Origin: Acidobacteriota bacterium
GTDB taxonomy: Bacteria > Acidobacteriota > Terriglobia > Bryobacterales > Bryobacteraceae
NCBI GenBank assembly: GCA_016213775.1
Contig: JACQZR010000130.1
Coordinates: forward strand, 1 to 64,000
Direction: 5' to 3'
Length of the DNA: 64,000 nucleotides
The translations under genes and the position numbers were made by a program. Under the pieces are notes generated by a model. It did no database searches, had not been told where the DNA came from, and worked only from the letters and a program-made list of their open reading frames with translations. Positions 24,452-33,639 of this stretch are shown here, piece by piece (the first letter of the stretch is position 1; every line of letters starts with the position of its first letter).

Positions 24452-26398
24452 ATGTCTTTCGAGATTCGCCCGCTGATTCTGGCCGCGGCACTGTCACTGC
24501 CGGCCTTGGCCGTCGACCTGGTTCGCAACGGACAACCGGCCGCGACGATTGTCCTTCCAGCCCGTCCACTGCCAGTCGAATCATACGCCGCCGCCGAGCT
24601 GCAGTATCACATCGAAGCCGCCACAGGAGTCCGGCTGGCGATTGTCGCCGAGGATCGGCCGATCCCACACCGGGCCCGCTTGTACCTGGGCCGAACCCAT
24701 GCCGCCATCGCAGCAAAAGCCGATCCATCCACCCTCCCGGGCAACTCCTACCTCATCAAGACCGAGGGCTCGCGCCTCTTCCTCGCAGGCAAGGACTCGG
24801 ATGGCGATCCCCTCGGTTTGGATGTTCATGCGGGCACCCTGTTTGCTGTCTACGACATCCTCGAAAACCACCTCGGCGTCCGGTGGCTCTGGCCTGGAAA
24901 ACTGGGAGAGTCGATTCCCGTCCGAAGGAGCCTGTCGCTACCACTGCTCAACGCGAGCGTTACGCCACGGCTTTGGTTCAAGGAGTGGCGCGGCGGACTT
25001 CCAGGTGGTGGCTGGGGGCGTCCTGGCGCTGTAGACGACTTCTCGCGGGAACAAGCCAAGTGGCTGCGCCGGCACCGATTCGGGCGCAGCATCCGGCCGG
25101 ACTACCGCCACGCATTCGGCGAGTACTGGGATCGATTCTCCGTGTCACATCCGGAGTACTTCAGCATGGCGCCCGACGGAACACGGGGACCGGACTCGCT
25201 CCAGTCGAAACGGTCTCCGATAGGTCCGTGGGTTCATACCTGTGTGTCGGAACCGGGGCTGACCCGGCAGGTGATGGAAGACTGGAAGGCCAAGGGGATG
25301 CCGGAATTTCTCAATGTCTGCGAGAACGACGGCTATCCGTCGTGCACCTGTCCCCGCTGTCTTTCCTGGGATGCGCCCGAGCCGGAAGCGGCAGTCCCCT
25401 TTGAGCACCGGCTGGCCGCCGCGAAGAAATCCTTTGCGGACAAAGACCGGCTATGGATGCTGCAACTCGGCTCTCTGTCGGACAGGTACGCCAGGTTCTG
25501 GAGAACCGTTTCCGACGAGGCGCGCCGGTTCAGGCCTGACGTCAAAGTCACAGCGTATGCGTATTCCAACTACAAGAACCCGCCGGTTACCCCGATGGCC
25601 TTGAACGAAAACGTTCTCGTGGGATTCGTCCCGAAGACTCCATTCCCCTACGACAAGCTGGCGTCCGAGCGCATTCAGAAGGAGTGGAGCGGGTGGTCAC
25701 AGACCGGCGCCATGCTCTTTCTCAGGCCCAACTACACGCTTCACTTTCATAACTTCCCGGTATTCTACGCTCGGCACATGGGCGAGGATCTGAAGTACGC
25801 CATGGCGCACGCCATGAAGGGGGCCGATTTCGACAGCCTCACCGGCCAGTACTCAACGCAAGGTCCGACACTCTACATGCTTGCCAAGATCCTCAATTAT
25901 CCGGACATGTCCGTCGATGCAGTGCTCGGCGAATTCTATGGCGCATTCGGCGCGGCCAGATCCTCCATCCAGGAGTACTTCGCGCATTGGGAGACGGTCA
26001 CTCAGAAATTCTCCACCGAAGGTAGGATGGAAATCACAACGGTGAAGCGCAAATACGGGTCCTCCCTCCTGGTGGGCGTTTTGGAAGGCCCCGAGCTCTG
26101 TACGCCAGCCGCGATGAATCTGGGCCGGGCGATTCTCGCGAAAGCCCGGAAGCAGGCCGCGGGGGATCCGTCCGCTGCTGCCAGGGTCGAATGGCTCGCC
26201 CTGGGCCTCGATCATGTCGAGCTTGTCCTCGCCGCGGAGAAGGCCCATGAACGGGCCGTCGATACCGGAGACCGCACCCACTTCAGGAATGCCTACAAAG
26301 TGCTGCGCGACTTCCGCGCAAACAACGCAAATCGTTATCTCTCCAACTTCCGCTGGTTGACGCGGCAGGAGCAGGGAGTTTGGAAGGAGCTGCCATGA
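24452..26398 (+). CDS. DUF4838 secreted glycosidase-like protein
   Basis: ATG 24452 gives 648 residues with a signal sequence (about 1-20). The N-terminal domain (about 25-140; AAELQYHIEAATGVRL, YLIKTEG, GTLFAVYDILENHLGVRWLWPG) is the alpha-glucuronidase/hexosaminidase N-terminal fold seen in DUF4838 proteins. The middle TIM-barrel-like part has EYFSMAPDG, FLNVCENDGYPSCTCPRC and TAYAYSNYKNPP. The cluster NVCENDG...CTCPRC with acidic and Cys residues is typical of DUF4838. Probably an exported glycan hydrolase of unknown specificity. It lies 16 bases after the ceramidase-like gene and overlaps the GH20-like gene by 4 bases. Confidence 0.78.
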   Translation: MSFEIRPLILAAALSLPALAVDLVRNGQPAATIVLPARPLPVESYAAAELQYHIEAATGVRLAIVAEDRPIPHRARLYLGRTHAAIAAKADPSTLPGNSYLIKTEGSRLFLAGKDSDGDPLGLDVHAGTLFAVYDILENHLGVRWLWPGKLGESIPVRRSLSLPLLNASVTPRLWFKEWRGGLPGGGWGRPGAVDDFSREQAKWLRRHRFGRSIRPDYRHAFGEYWDRFSVSHPEYFSMAPDGTRGPDSLQSKRSPIGPWVHTCVSEPGLTRQVMEDWKAKGMPEFLNVCENDGYPSCTCPRCLSWDAPEPEAAVPFEHRLAAAKKSFADKDRLWMLQLGSLSDRYARFWRTVSDEARRFRPDVKVTAYAYSNYKNPPVTPMALNENVLVGFVPKTPFPYDKLASERIQKEWSGWSQTGAMLFLRPNYTLHFHNFPVFYARHMGEDLKYAMAHAMKGADFDSLTGQYSTQGPTLYMLAKILNYPDMSVDAVLGEFYGAFGAARSSIQEYFAHWETVTQKFSTEGRMEITTVKRKYGSSLLVGVLEGPELCTPAAMNLGRAILAKARKQAAGDPSAAARVEWLALGLDHVELVLAAEKAHERAVDTGDRTHFRNAYKVLRDFRANNANRYLSNFRWLTRQEQGVWKELP

Positions 26399-28644
26399 GA
26401 GTCCCGGTTGGTGCTTTGTTCTCGTTGCTGGCCCTGCCGTGGGCCGCCTCCGGGGAACTGGTCTTTCCAGCGCCCAGGGAGATCCAACTCTCTGCAAGGG
26501 ACTTCGATGTGGACGGAGGGGCGGCCCTGCTCCTGCCCATGCAGCCATCCGCGGCCGACCTCCGTCTGGGGAATCTCATAACTGCCGAACTGGGTGATCG
26601 CCATGGAGTGGCGCTGCGGCGTGAGTTCGCCAGCCGGCTGCCTGCACGTCGGTTCATCCTGGCCGGAAGTATCGCCAATCCCCTGATCAGGGAATATTGC
26701 CTCAAAAACAACCTGAAACTGAGCCCGGCCGATCCGGGACCCGAAGGATACATCCTGATTGCCGGCCCCGATGCAGTGGTTGTCGCAGGCAGCGACGACG
26801 CCGGCGCTTTCTACGGCGTCCAGTCGCTTCGTCAATTGTTGCGATCCGGCCCCGGCGGAGTGAAAGTCGCGGGAGTCCGTATCCGCGACTGGCCCTACAT
26901 GAAGGTCCGCGCCGCCAGAACGTTTCTCCCTGGAAGGGACAACATTGCGTTCTTCAAACGGTTCGTGCGCGACTACCTGGCCCTTTACAAATACAACCGG
27001 ATTTTTCTCGAAGTGAATGCCACGATGCGCCTCGACCGGCATCCGGAACTAAACACTGGCTCGGTGGAATTCGCCCGCGACATGACACTGCGCCGGCTGA
27101 ACAATCCCCTCGGACTCTGGTCACACCACACCAACGCCAGTCATTACGACGCCGCGGACGGCGGCATTCTGGAGAAACAGGAAGTCACGGAGATCATCCG
27201 CTGGCTGGAAGCGAATCACATCGAGGCCGTTCCTGAAATCTCTTCCCTCTCCCACAGCTACTACCTGTTGACCCGCCATCGCGAACTGGCGGAGGTACCG
27301 GACGAGGAATGGCCGGACACCTACTGCCCCTCACTCCCCGCGGTGTACAAGCTCCTGTTCGACGTCTATGACGAGTACCTCGACGTGTTCAAGCCAAAGA
27401 TGGTGCTCATCGGACACGACGAATGGCAGATGCCTTGGGGCGTTTGCCCGCGCTGCCGCGACAAAGACCCGCGGCAGCTCTTTGTCCAGGACATACAGAA
27501 GATCCACAGCCACCTCAAGAGCAAGGGTATCCGCGCCGCCATGTGGTCCGACCATCTGTTCGAGAATGTCCGTGGCGCCGGGCTCTCCAAGCCCTGGTGG
27601 GATTCGAAGACCGAATACCGCATCCCCGGCGCATTGTCACTCGAGCAGGCCAAGAGCCTCCCGAAAGACATTCTCATGGCCAACTGGACATGGGAGGAAA
27701 CGCGAGATCCCCGGTTCCCGGCGGTCAGCAACGAAGAGCGCACCAGTGATTGGGGTTTCGAGCAGATCTACGGGAACTTCAAGCCCCATATCCAGAACTT
27801 CGTCGCCCGCACCAAACGCTCGAAGATCGTTGGCGGCGCCGTGTCGTGCTGGGCGAGCGTCAGCGAATTCGTCATTGCCAAGGATCTTCTCGCCGAGTTC
27901 ACCGGGGTCGCTGAATTGCTTTGGTCGGGCAAGGAACGTACGGCGGCAGAGCGTTCGCAGGTGTTGCGTTCCTTAATGCCCACCATTCGCAGGAACCTGA
28001 GTGGGCACCCGGAGCCGAGTACGACCGAGGGCATCAAGACGATCAGCATTGGACGCTACTTCAATGCAGCGGTCCAGGGCCGGCGGGTTGTGGAGTTGGC
28101 GGACGCTGCCTCTCACGACGGGCGCTTCGCGCTGGTTGCCGGCAGTCAGGGCGAGGGCCCAAACCCCTTCCCGCAACACTCCCCACAGATCCCGATTGGC
28201 GAGGACGTATCCAGTCTTGTCTTTCTCCACGCACTCGCAAAACCCGGTACACACGGCAATCTCACCAGGAGCTATCGGCGCACGTTCAATCACGCGGACA
28301 CGGGCGATCTGGTGGGTTGGTACGAAGTGGAATACGAGGACGGCCTTGTGGTGACTGTCCCGCTGCGCTACTCATGGAACATTCTCGACCTCAGAAACGA
28401 GACGGGAGTAGTCGCCTATCAAGCCGACGCTGTCGACGGGCCGGATGGCTCCACACTGTACGCTTTCGAATGGACCAATCCACGGTTGGGTATGGTGATT
28501 AAGAACGTCCGGTTGCACGGTTCAACTAGCTTCAAAACCTGGCAGGGCAAGACGATTCCCAGCAATGCGGTGATCCTCGTGGCTCTCAGCGCAGTGCCCA
28601 GCCGGGTGAAAGCGAATCGACCGGATCCGCCGTTTCCGAAGTGA
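26395..28644 (+). CDS. GH20-like beta-N-acetylhexosaminidase family protein
   Basis: 749 residues, ATG overlapping the previous stop (ATGA). Signal sequence 1-20; GH20b N-terminal domain (about 21-160, YILIAGPDAVVVAGSDDAGAFYGVQSLRQLL); then a TIM barrel from about 165 with the catalytic-type pair H341-D342-E343 in VLIGHDEWQMPWG (GH20 enzymes carry an HxGGDE-like motif with adjacent Asp and Glu). A C-terminal beta domain (about 540-740) is extra. GH20 enzymes release N-acetylhexosamines by substrate-assisted catalysis. The one-residue-shifted motif means the exact substrate is uncertain, but the DE pair is intact. It is the last gene in the receptor operon. Confidence 0.78.
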   Translation: MRVPVGALFSLLALPWAASGELVFPAPREIQLSARDFDVDGGAALLLPMQPSAADLRLGNLITAELGDRHGVALRREFASRLPARRFILAGSIANPLIREYCLKNNLKLSPADPGPEGYILIAGPDAVVVAGSDDAGAFYGVQSLRQLLRSGPGGVKVAGVRIRDWPYMKVRAARTFLPGRDNIAFFKRFVRDYLALYKYNRIFLEVNATMRLDRHPELNTGSVEFARDMTLRRLNNPLGLWSHHTNASHYDAADGGILEKQEVTEIIRWLEANHIEAVPEISSLSHSYYLLTRHRELAEVPDEEWPDTYCPSLPAVYKLLFDVYDEYLDVFKPKMVLIGHDEWQMPWGVCPRCRDKDPRQLFVQDIQKIHSHLKSKGIRAAMWSDHLFENVRGAGLSKPWWDSKTEYRIPGALSLEQAKSLPKDILMANWTWEETRDPRFPAVSNEERTSDWGFEQIYGNFKPHIQNFVARTKRSKIVGGAVSCWASVSEFVIAKDLLAEFTGVAELLWSGKERTAAERSQVLRSLMPTIRRNLSGHPEPSTTEGIKTISIGRYFNAAVQGRRVVELADAASHDGRFALVAGSQGEGPNPFPQHSPQIPIGEDVSSLVFLHALAKPGTHGNLTRSYRRTFNHADTGDLVGWYEVEYEDGLVVTVPLRYSWNILDLRNETGVVAYQADAVDGPDGSTLYAFEWTNPRLGMVIKNVRLHGSTSFKTWQGKTIPSNAVILVALSAVPSRVKANRPDPPFPK

Positions 28645-28675
28645 CACTAGTCCTCGATGAGTCGATTGGACTTTC

Positions 28676-28795
28676 TGCCGCCCTGTGGGGCGGGCTTCAG
28701 CCTGCGCGGAACTTCAGTTCCGCCTGGGGACGGGGTGGGTTTCTGGAGAGCCTGCGCGGCACTTCAGACCCGCCCCGGCGAGTCCATTCAAACCC
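28676..28795. repeat. Palindromic repeat cluster between convergent genes
   Basis: Contains the perfect stem-loop GCGGAACTTCAGTTCCGC (28706-28723), an imperfect one around CGGGCTTCAGCCTG (28691-28704) and a degenerate unit with GGCACTTCAGACC at about 28765. The TTCA loop and the leading TGTGGGGCGG match the array at 22841. It sits between the convergent GH20-like and FAD oxidoreductase genes and may act as their bidirectional terminator. Confidence 0.75.
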
Positions 28796-28803
28796 GCGAC
28801 GGC

Positions 28804-30471
28804 TCAATTCTTGCGTTCCTTCCGGTCCCACGGCGACGGCCCGCGCCGCGCCGGCGCCTGGAACTTCGCGCGGATCACCCCAATCGCCCGCGTCTGGAAC
28901 TGCCCTCCGTACTCAAACACCCCGCCCTCCGCCAGCAGTGTTTTCTGCAGATCCGCAACGTTCACGTCCTGCACTGCCGTATTCCCCCGAATCGCCATCG
29001 CCGCCGCCACTCCCGACGCGTGCCCGATGATCATATACTGCGGCTCCATGCGCAAACTGGAATAGGCGATATGGCTGGCCGAAAAACATACCGGCACTAA
29101 AACGTTTGTGGCGTCTTCCTTCTTCGGCAGCACGATGCGGTACGGAATCTGATACGGCTGTACAGGTACCTGTACGTCGCCCTCGTTCAGGACAATGCGC
29201 CCCTCAGCCACGTGGCGTTGCACATTGTGCGAGTCGCTGTTGTAACTGCCCATCCCAACCGCATCCGGCTTGGTGCGCTCGGTCTGCAGGTCTTTCTGCG
29301 TGGCCACAAAACCGCCCACCATGCGCCGCGCCTCGCGAACATACAGTTGATTCGGCCAGTTCCGCGTATCGGTGAATTCATCCTTCGCCAGACCCCAACC
29401 CCTCACCTCTTCCCGCAACGAGGCGGGCACGCGCGGATCATTCGCCAGGAAGTAGTACAGCCCCATCTGGTAGTCGATATGCTCCTGCCACAGCTTGGCC
29501 CGCACCGCATACGACCCTTCCGGATACTCGTAATTCTTCCCAATGTAATCCGAGGAAAAAGGTCCGCGATTGTTGATGTCCGCCTTCCCATTGGGGATCA
29601 CGCGGAACAGACTCACCTCATTGAACACCGGCGGGCGGCCGAGGTACTTTGTGGCTTCTTTCAAGTACCGGGCGAGCAATTCGTAGCGCTTGACATCGTA
29701 GTTTGCGGGCTTCCACCAGGGGATGCGGTTCGATTCCACCTGCGTGGCAATCACACGGAAGTTGTAGGCCTGGATCCGCTTGTCGCCCGCGCCCGGTTCG
29801 CCGCGCGGCTCCGGGGAAATCTCCGGTAGCAGCTTGCCCTGTTCGTCGTAGGCGGAAATGTCCATCGGAAACTGATGGCTCGACGTGTGAGCGCGCACAC
29901 CGGCGAGCGACTCGCCATACTGCGCCGTGGATTCGCGGCCGTAGGTGTAGCTGATCTTCGCCTGCGCCATCAGGTCGCCTTCATAGCTCGAATCGGCGAA
30001 GACCTTCGCGCGCACGCGTGCGCCATTCTCCATGACTACCTCGCGCACGCGCGTTCCCTCTTTGATGACGCCGCGTTTCTCCACCAGCCGGTGGCCGGTG
30101 AGCAGCGTCACCTTCGCATCGGCGAGCATGGCGCGCATGATCTTTTCCGCCGCGCCGGGCTCGGGCATCCAGGCGATGTACTGCAAGTGGCGGTCGAGCC
30201 CGTAGTGCAGCGCGGAGCGCCAGTAGAACTCCAGCGCCATGCCGCCGATCACTTCGCTCTTGCCGACATCGGTGCCCGACAAGCCGCCGCTTACCATGCC
30301 GCCGACATGATTGCCGGGCTCGAGCAACGCTGTCTTCAAGCCGTGCCGCGCGCCCGCAACGGCAGTCGTGACGCCGCCGGCGGTCGCCCCGTAGACCACA
30401 AGGTCGTACTCCGCCGCGCCTTGGGCAATCAGGCCGCCGGCGGTCATTAGTAGAAGTGCAACGAGTCTCAT
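28804..30471 (-). CDS. Secreted FAD-dependent oxidoreductase (FAD_oxidored family)
   Basis: 555 residues with a short signal sequence (about 1-19). The dinucleotide-binding motif is YDLVVYGATAGGVTTAVAGARHG, with ALLEPGNHVGGMVSGGLSGTD after it, typical of the FAD_oxidored (PF12831) family, sometimes annotated as xanthan lyase-like. A glycine-rich C-terminal FAD contact (YMIIGHASGVAAAMAI) is present. It probably oxidises a sugar or related compound outside the cytoplasm. It is convergent with the GH20-like gene and divergent from the sigma factor at 30535. A basic tail (RRGPSPWDRKERKN) ends the protein. Substrate unknown. Confidence 0.83.
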   Translation of the reverse strand: MRLVALLLMTAGGLIAQGAAEYDLVVYGATAGGVTTAVAGARHGLKTALLEPGNHVGGMVSGGLSGTDVGKSEVIGGMALEFYWRSALHYGLDRHLQYIAWMPEPGAAEKIMRAMLADAKVTLLTGHRLVEKRGVIKEGTRVREVVMENGARVRAKVFADSSYEGDLMAQAKISYTYGRESTAQYGESLAGVRAHTSSHQFPMDISAYDEQGKLLPEISPEPRGEPGAGDKRIQAYNFRVIATQVESNRIPWWKPANYDVKRYELLARYLKEATKYLGRPPVFNEVSLFRVIPNGKADINNRGPFSSDYIGKNYEYPEGSYAVRAKLWQEHIDYQMGLYYFLANDPRVPASLREEVRGWGLAKDEFTDTRNWPNQLYVREARRMVGGFVATQKDLQTERTKPDAVGMGSYNSDSHNVQRHVAEGRIVLNEGDVQVPVQPYQIPYRIVLPKKEDATNVLVPVCFSASHIAYSSLRMEPQYMIIGHASGVAAAMAIRGNTAVQDVNVADLQKTLLAEGGVFEYGGQFQTRAIGVIRAKFQAPARRGPSPWDRKERKN

Positions 30472-30534
30472 AGGATGACCTCAACGTATCACGCCGTGCT
30501 CCGGGCGTACAATGAGATTCACAAAGGAGACAAA

Positions 30535-31086
30535 TTGCCCGACGAGAGTACCCGCTTGTCTGCGTGGCTCACCATCCCCCATGCGGAACCAGTCACGCAG
30601 AATAGCGAACCGCTGGCGAGCGAGGTCACCGCGCTCTTCCACGAAATGCGTGTGCCGCTGCTTCGCTACACACTCTCGCTCGGACTCGCTTCATCGGATG
30701 CCGAAGACATCGTCCAGGAGGTTTTTCTCGCGCTCTTCCGGCACTTGCGCGACGGCAAACCGCGCGGCAACCTGCGCGGGTGGATCTTTCGCGTGGGCCA
30801 CAACCTGGCGCTGAAGCGGCGTGAGCAAACGGGGACTGCAGCGGAGATCGCACTGCCTGATCCTGCGCCTAACCCTGAACAGCAACTCATCCAACAACGC
30901 ACGCAGGCGCGGCTGCAGGCGGTGGTGCGGTCGCTGCCGGAGCGCGACCGGTGGTGTCTTCTGCTTCGCTCCGAAGGTCTGCGTTATCGCGACATCGCGG
31001 CCACGCTCGGCATCTCATTGGGCAGTGTTGCCATGTCGATCAGCCGTTCGCTCCATCGAATCCACGCGGCGCGGGAGCGGTTTTGA
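30535..31086 (+). CDS. ECF RNA polymerase sigma factor
   Basis: The TTG at 30535 with AAAGGAG (30523-30529) gives 183 residues. An ATG at 30475 would add 20 residues that look non-coding and abut the divergent gene start. Region 2: LLRYTLSLGLASSDAEDIVQEVFLALFRHL and LRGWIFRVGHNLALKRRE. Region 4: LPERDRWCLLLRSEGLRYRDIAATLGISLGSVAMSISRSLHRI. The stop TGA shares its last base with the ATG of the anti-sigma gene, so the pair is translationally coupled. It is independent of the pair at 13137. Confidence 0.87.
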   Translation: MPDESTRLSAWLTIPHAEPVTQNSEPLASEVTALFHEMRVPLLRYTLSLGLASSDAEDIVQEVFLALFRHLRDGKPRGNLRGWIFRVGHNLALKRREQTGTAAEIALPDPAPNPEQQLIQQRTQARLQAVVRSLPERDRWCLLLRSEGLRYRDIAATLGISLGSVAMSISRSLHRIHAARERF

Positions 31087-31895
31087 TGCACACGTCGATG
31101 CACATTCCCGATCACGAACTGGTGCAGTGGCTAGACGGCGAACTCGCCGCCGTGCGCGCCCGTCAAGTGCGTGCGCATCTTGCAGAGTGTCCGCAGTGCG
31201 CTAACCGGCTGTCTGAAATGCAGGCTGCTGCCGAGGCCTTCACTCACCTTCACCACGACGCCATGGATCCACGCATCGACATGTCCGCGGGGCCCGCCGC
31301 CAAACTACGCGCGGCGATGGCGGAGATCCAATCCACTGAGCGCGGGGACTTCTGGCGTTCCCATCGCTATGCCGTGCCCACCGTTGCCGCTGCCCTGCTC
31401 ATCGCCGCCACCGTCTACTGGACCGCCGCCAAGCCTGCTCCCAACCCGGCGTTGCCCAATGCCAGTCTCACGCCCGGCGCCACGCGCATGATGTCGCGGC
31501 AGCAGGTGTGCGCCGCCAACATTCGCGATGACGATCATGTGATGCCCGCGCATCTGGCACCGGTTGTATTTCGCTCCTACGGGATTCAGCCAAAACCCGG
31601 CGACTACGAAGTGGACTACCTCATCAATCCCGCGCTCGGCGGCGCCGATGACACGCGCAATCTGTGGCCGCAGCCTTATGGCGAAACCATCTGGACCGCG
31701 CGTGTGAAGGACGCGCTGGAAGAACACCTGCGCGAGCTCGTCTGCAACGGAACGCTCGATCTCGCCACCGCGCAGCACGACATTGCCTCGAATTGGATTA
31801 CGGCGTATCGCAAATACTTCCGCACCGCCGTGCCACTGCCCGCGCACGCGCTCTTCATGAAGGACAAGCCCTGGATTACCCCAACAGCGGAATGA
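31086..31895 (+). CDS. Anti-sigma factor fused to a degenerate HNH-like domain
   Basis: 269 residues from ATG 31086. The N-terminal zinc finger reads HELVQWLDGELAAVRARQV then RAHLAECPQCANRL (HxxxCxxC). A membrane helix (about 97-113) separates it from an outer domain that resembles a secreted HNH-like module: CAANIRDDDHVMP, then GDYEVDYLINPALGGADDTR, NLWPQPYGE, and a helical end VKDALEEHLRELVCNGTLD. In relatives I recall, the pattern is YEVDHLIPLELGG, so the catalytic His is Tyr here and the domain is probably a binding or sensor part. The C-terminus overlaps the convergent ICMT-like gene by 20 bases. Confidence 0.75.
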   Translation: MHTSMHIPDHELVQWLDGELAAVRARQVRAHLAECPQCANRLSEMQAAAEAFTHLHHDAMDPRIDMSAGPAAKLRAAMAEIQSTERGDFWRSHRYAVPTVAAALLIAATVYWTAAKPAPNPALPNASLTPGATRMMSRQQVCAANIRDDDHVMPAHLAPVVFRSYGIQPKPGDYEVDYLINPALGGADDTRNLWPQPYGETIWTARVKDALEEHLRELVCNGTLDLATAQHDIASNWITAYRKYFRTAVPLPAHALFMKDKPWITPTAE

Positions 31896-32472
31896 ACCTT
31901 GGTGTCGTGCGCATATACTCGCGATAGCCATCGCCAAAACGCGCGATAAGGTTCCGTTCCTCCATCGGCAGCCGCACGCACATCATCGCGAACACGCTCG
32001 CCCCGAGCGTGAAAAACAGCCAGTTCGCCGCGGCCAGGGCGAGAAACATAGAGAGCATCAGCACCCCCGCATACATAGGATGACGTACCAGGCGGTATGG
32101 GCCGTTGGTCACCAGATAAGCGTCCTTCCGAGTGACTACTGTGTCGGTGAGGTTGCGACCCAGGGACCGAAACATCCACACCAGCCACACGACCGCGCCA
32201 ATGCCAATCGCGAGACCCAGCCACCGTACTGCCGTGGGCAAGTCGATTCGTGCCCAAGCGAATCGCGTGGGATCCCACAGCCACATTCCCACCCCGACAC
32301 TCGCCAGTAGCCCGCAGAGCCGTAGCGATACAAGCACGACCCAGCCCTCCTGTCGCCGGTCGAGCGACTCCCCACTGTGTGACCGCGCGCGGAACACCGC
32401 GCCAAACACGAAGAAAACGGCCAACAGCAACGTCATCGCGTTGCGAAAGAACAAATCGTCAGAGTGTGTCAT
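31876..32472 (-). CDS. Isoprenylcysteine carboxyl methyltransferase-like membrane protein
   Basis: 198 residues with about five hydrophobic segments. The C-terminal motif GPYRLVRHPMYAGVLM followed by EERNLIARFGDGYREYMRTTPRFIP is the SAM-binding signature of the ICMT/PEMT family of membrane methyltransferases. Bacterial members act on unknown small molecules or lipids. Starts at ATG 32472. An AT-rich promoter region with a perfect 14-bp palindrome lies just upstream. Converges on the anti-sigma gene and overlaps its end. Confidence 0.83.
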   Translation of the reverse strand: MTHSDDLFFRNAMTLLLAVFFVFGAVFRARSHSGESLDRRQEGWVVLVSLRLCGLLASVGVGMWLWDPTRFAWARIDLPTAVRWLGLAIGIGAVVWLVWMFRSLGRNLTDTVVTRKDAYLVTNGPYRLVRHPMYAGVLMLSMFLALAAANWLFFTLGASVFAMMCVRLPMEERNLIARFGDGYREYMRTTPRFIPLLG

Positions 32473-32497
32473 ATGTTTACCAAACCATCCTGATTTT

Positions 32498-32526
32498 AGT
32501 TAACTATAGTTAAGTATGATTGTCAA
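32498..32526 (-). promoter_or_regulatory. Promoter with 14-bp palindrome before the ICMT-like gene
   Basis: On the minus strand TTGACA (32526-32521) is followed after 17 bases by TTAACT (32503-32498), a weak -10. The perfect palindrome TTAACTATAGTTAA (32500-32513) overlaps the -10 and spacer, as an operator would. It is an AT-rich island in a GC-rich region. Confidence 0.5.
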
Positions 32527-32540
32527 GGACTTTCTTCTGA

Positions 32541-33032
32541 CTCCGCCCCGAGCCCTTCGATCCATACGCCCTCATTCGCGACTACCTCGGCCTGACGACA
32601 AACCAGCAATCCGCCATCCTCGCCAACGTCGGTGAACAGGAACGGACGGACCGCGAGCGTCAGGTCCGCATCCAACAGCTTCGTCGCGAGATTGAGTTGG
32701 AAACGGCCGCGGAATCGCCAGACTCCGGGGCGATTGGAACCCGCGAGGTGGAAATCGAACTGATCTGCCGCATCATCGACAGCGAGGCCAAAGCGCTTGG
32801 AGAAAAGAACGTGGCTTTGCTCACCGAGGCCCAAAAGGCCAAGTTGAAGGTGCTTGAAGACGCGATGAAACTGGCGCCGACGATCGTTAATGCGCAACGG
32901 GTGAAACTACTGCCTGTGTTGATTCTTCCGGGCACAGCTCTGCGGCTCGGCGATTTTTCTAACCTGATACCTTGGGCAGCGCCGTTTATCACTTACAACC
33001 CAAACTCCTGTGCCGCGGCACCTGCGAGGTGA
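32541..33032 (+). pseudogene. 5'-truncated LTxxQ-type exported protein
   Basis: The open stretch reads EPFDPYALIRDYLGLTTNQQ through LTEAQKAKLKVLEDAMKLAP and ends at TGA 33030-33032. It is very close to the intact gene at 33640 from just after the signal-peptide cleavage point onwards. An in-frame TGA (32538-32540) directly precedes it, and no start codon lies before residue 53 (a TTG). The promoter and signal peptide are missing, with the ICMT-like promoter now occupying the upstream region. It is best read as a copy that lost its 5' end. Confidence 0.78.
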
Positions 33033-33034
33033 CT

Positions 33035-33616
33035 ATGCGATACCTGTTACTGGCTCTCGTCCCCTTGGTAATCTCCGCCGTCGACTTCCCTAATCCGCGC
33101 GCGGAAATCTTCCAGTACCTCGCGCTGTCCGCCGAACAACGCACCGCCGTCGACAAGAACTCCGCCGATGTTGCGGCCTTTGCCGGCAAGTCCTATTACC
33201 GCATCGCCATTCTTCGCGAGGAAATCGACAAGGAGATCGTACGCGACTCTCCCGATCCAGCCGAAGTCGGCGTACGCCGCGTGGAAATCGAAAACACGTG
33301 CAGGGCAATCCTCAAGGAGCAGGGCTCGCTTTACGAGAGGAACCTCGCCGTCCTCACTCCCGCGCAGAAGGACAAGCTCAAGACCCTTCAGGCCGGCATG
33401 GCAACAGTGCAGACCATTGTGAGCGCGCAGTCCGCCGGGTTGATGCAAACCCCGCCTTATGTGCAGGTGTTGCCGGAGGTGCAACTGACCGTCGACCTCT
33501 GGTATACCGCCGGCACGACGGCGTTCCCGTCTATCTTTGTTAATGGCATAGCGGCCTGTGGCGGCAAAGGAGGTAATGTCCTTGTGGGCGTTCTGACTAC
33601 TCCCTCCCGCCCCTGA
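33035..33616 (+). CDS. Small exported LTxxQ-motif protein (Spy/CpxP-like)
   Basis: ATG 33035 gives 193 residues, 2 bases after the truncated copy. A signal sequence (1-15, MRYLLLALVPLVISA) precedes a helical domain: LALSAEQRTAVDKNSADVAA, REEIDKEIVRDS, and LTPAQKDKLKTLQAGM, with the LTxxQ motif of Spy/CpxP periplasmic chaperones or metal sensors. The C-terminal 45 residues (VQVLPEVQLTVDLWYTAGTT onward) are unlike the family and Gly-rich. It is a divergent paralog of the genes on both sides. A stress-related periplasmic role is an inference. Confidence 0.65.
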   Translation: MRYLLLALVPLVISAVDFPNPRAEIFQYLALSAEQRTAVDKNSADVAAFAGKSYYRIAILREEIDKEIVRDSPDPAEVGVRRVEIENTCRAILKEQGSLYERNLAVLTPAQKDKLKTLQAGMATVQTIVSAQSAGLMQTPPYVQVLPEVQLTVDLWYTAGTTAFPSIFVNGIAACGGKGGNVLVGVLTTPSRP

Positions 33617-33639
33617 AACGGCGCTTGTACAATGAAGCC

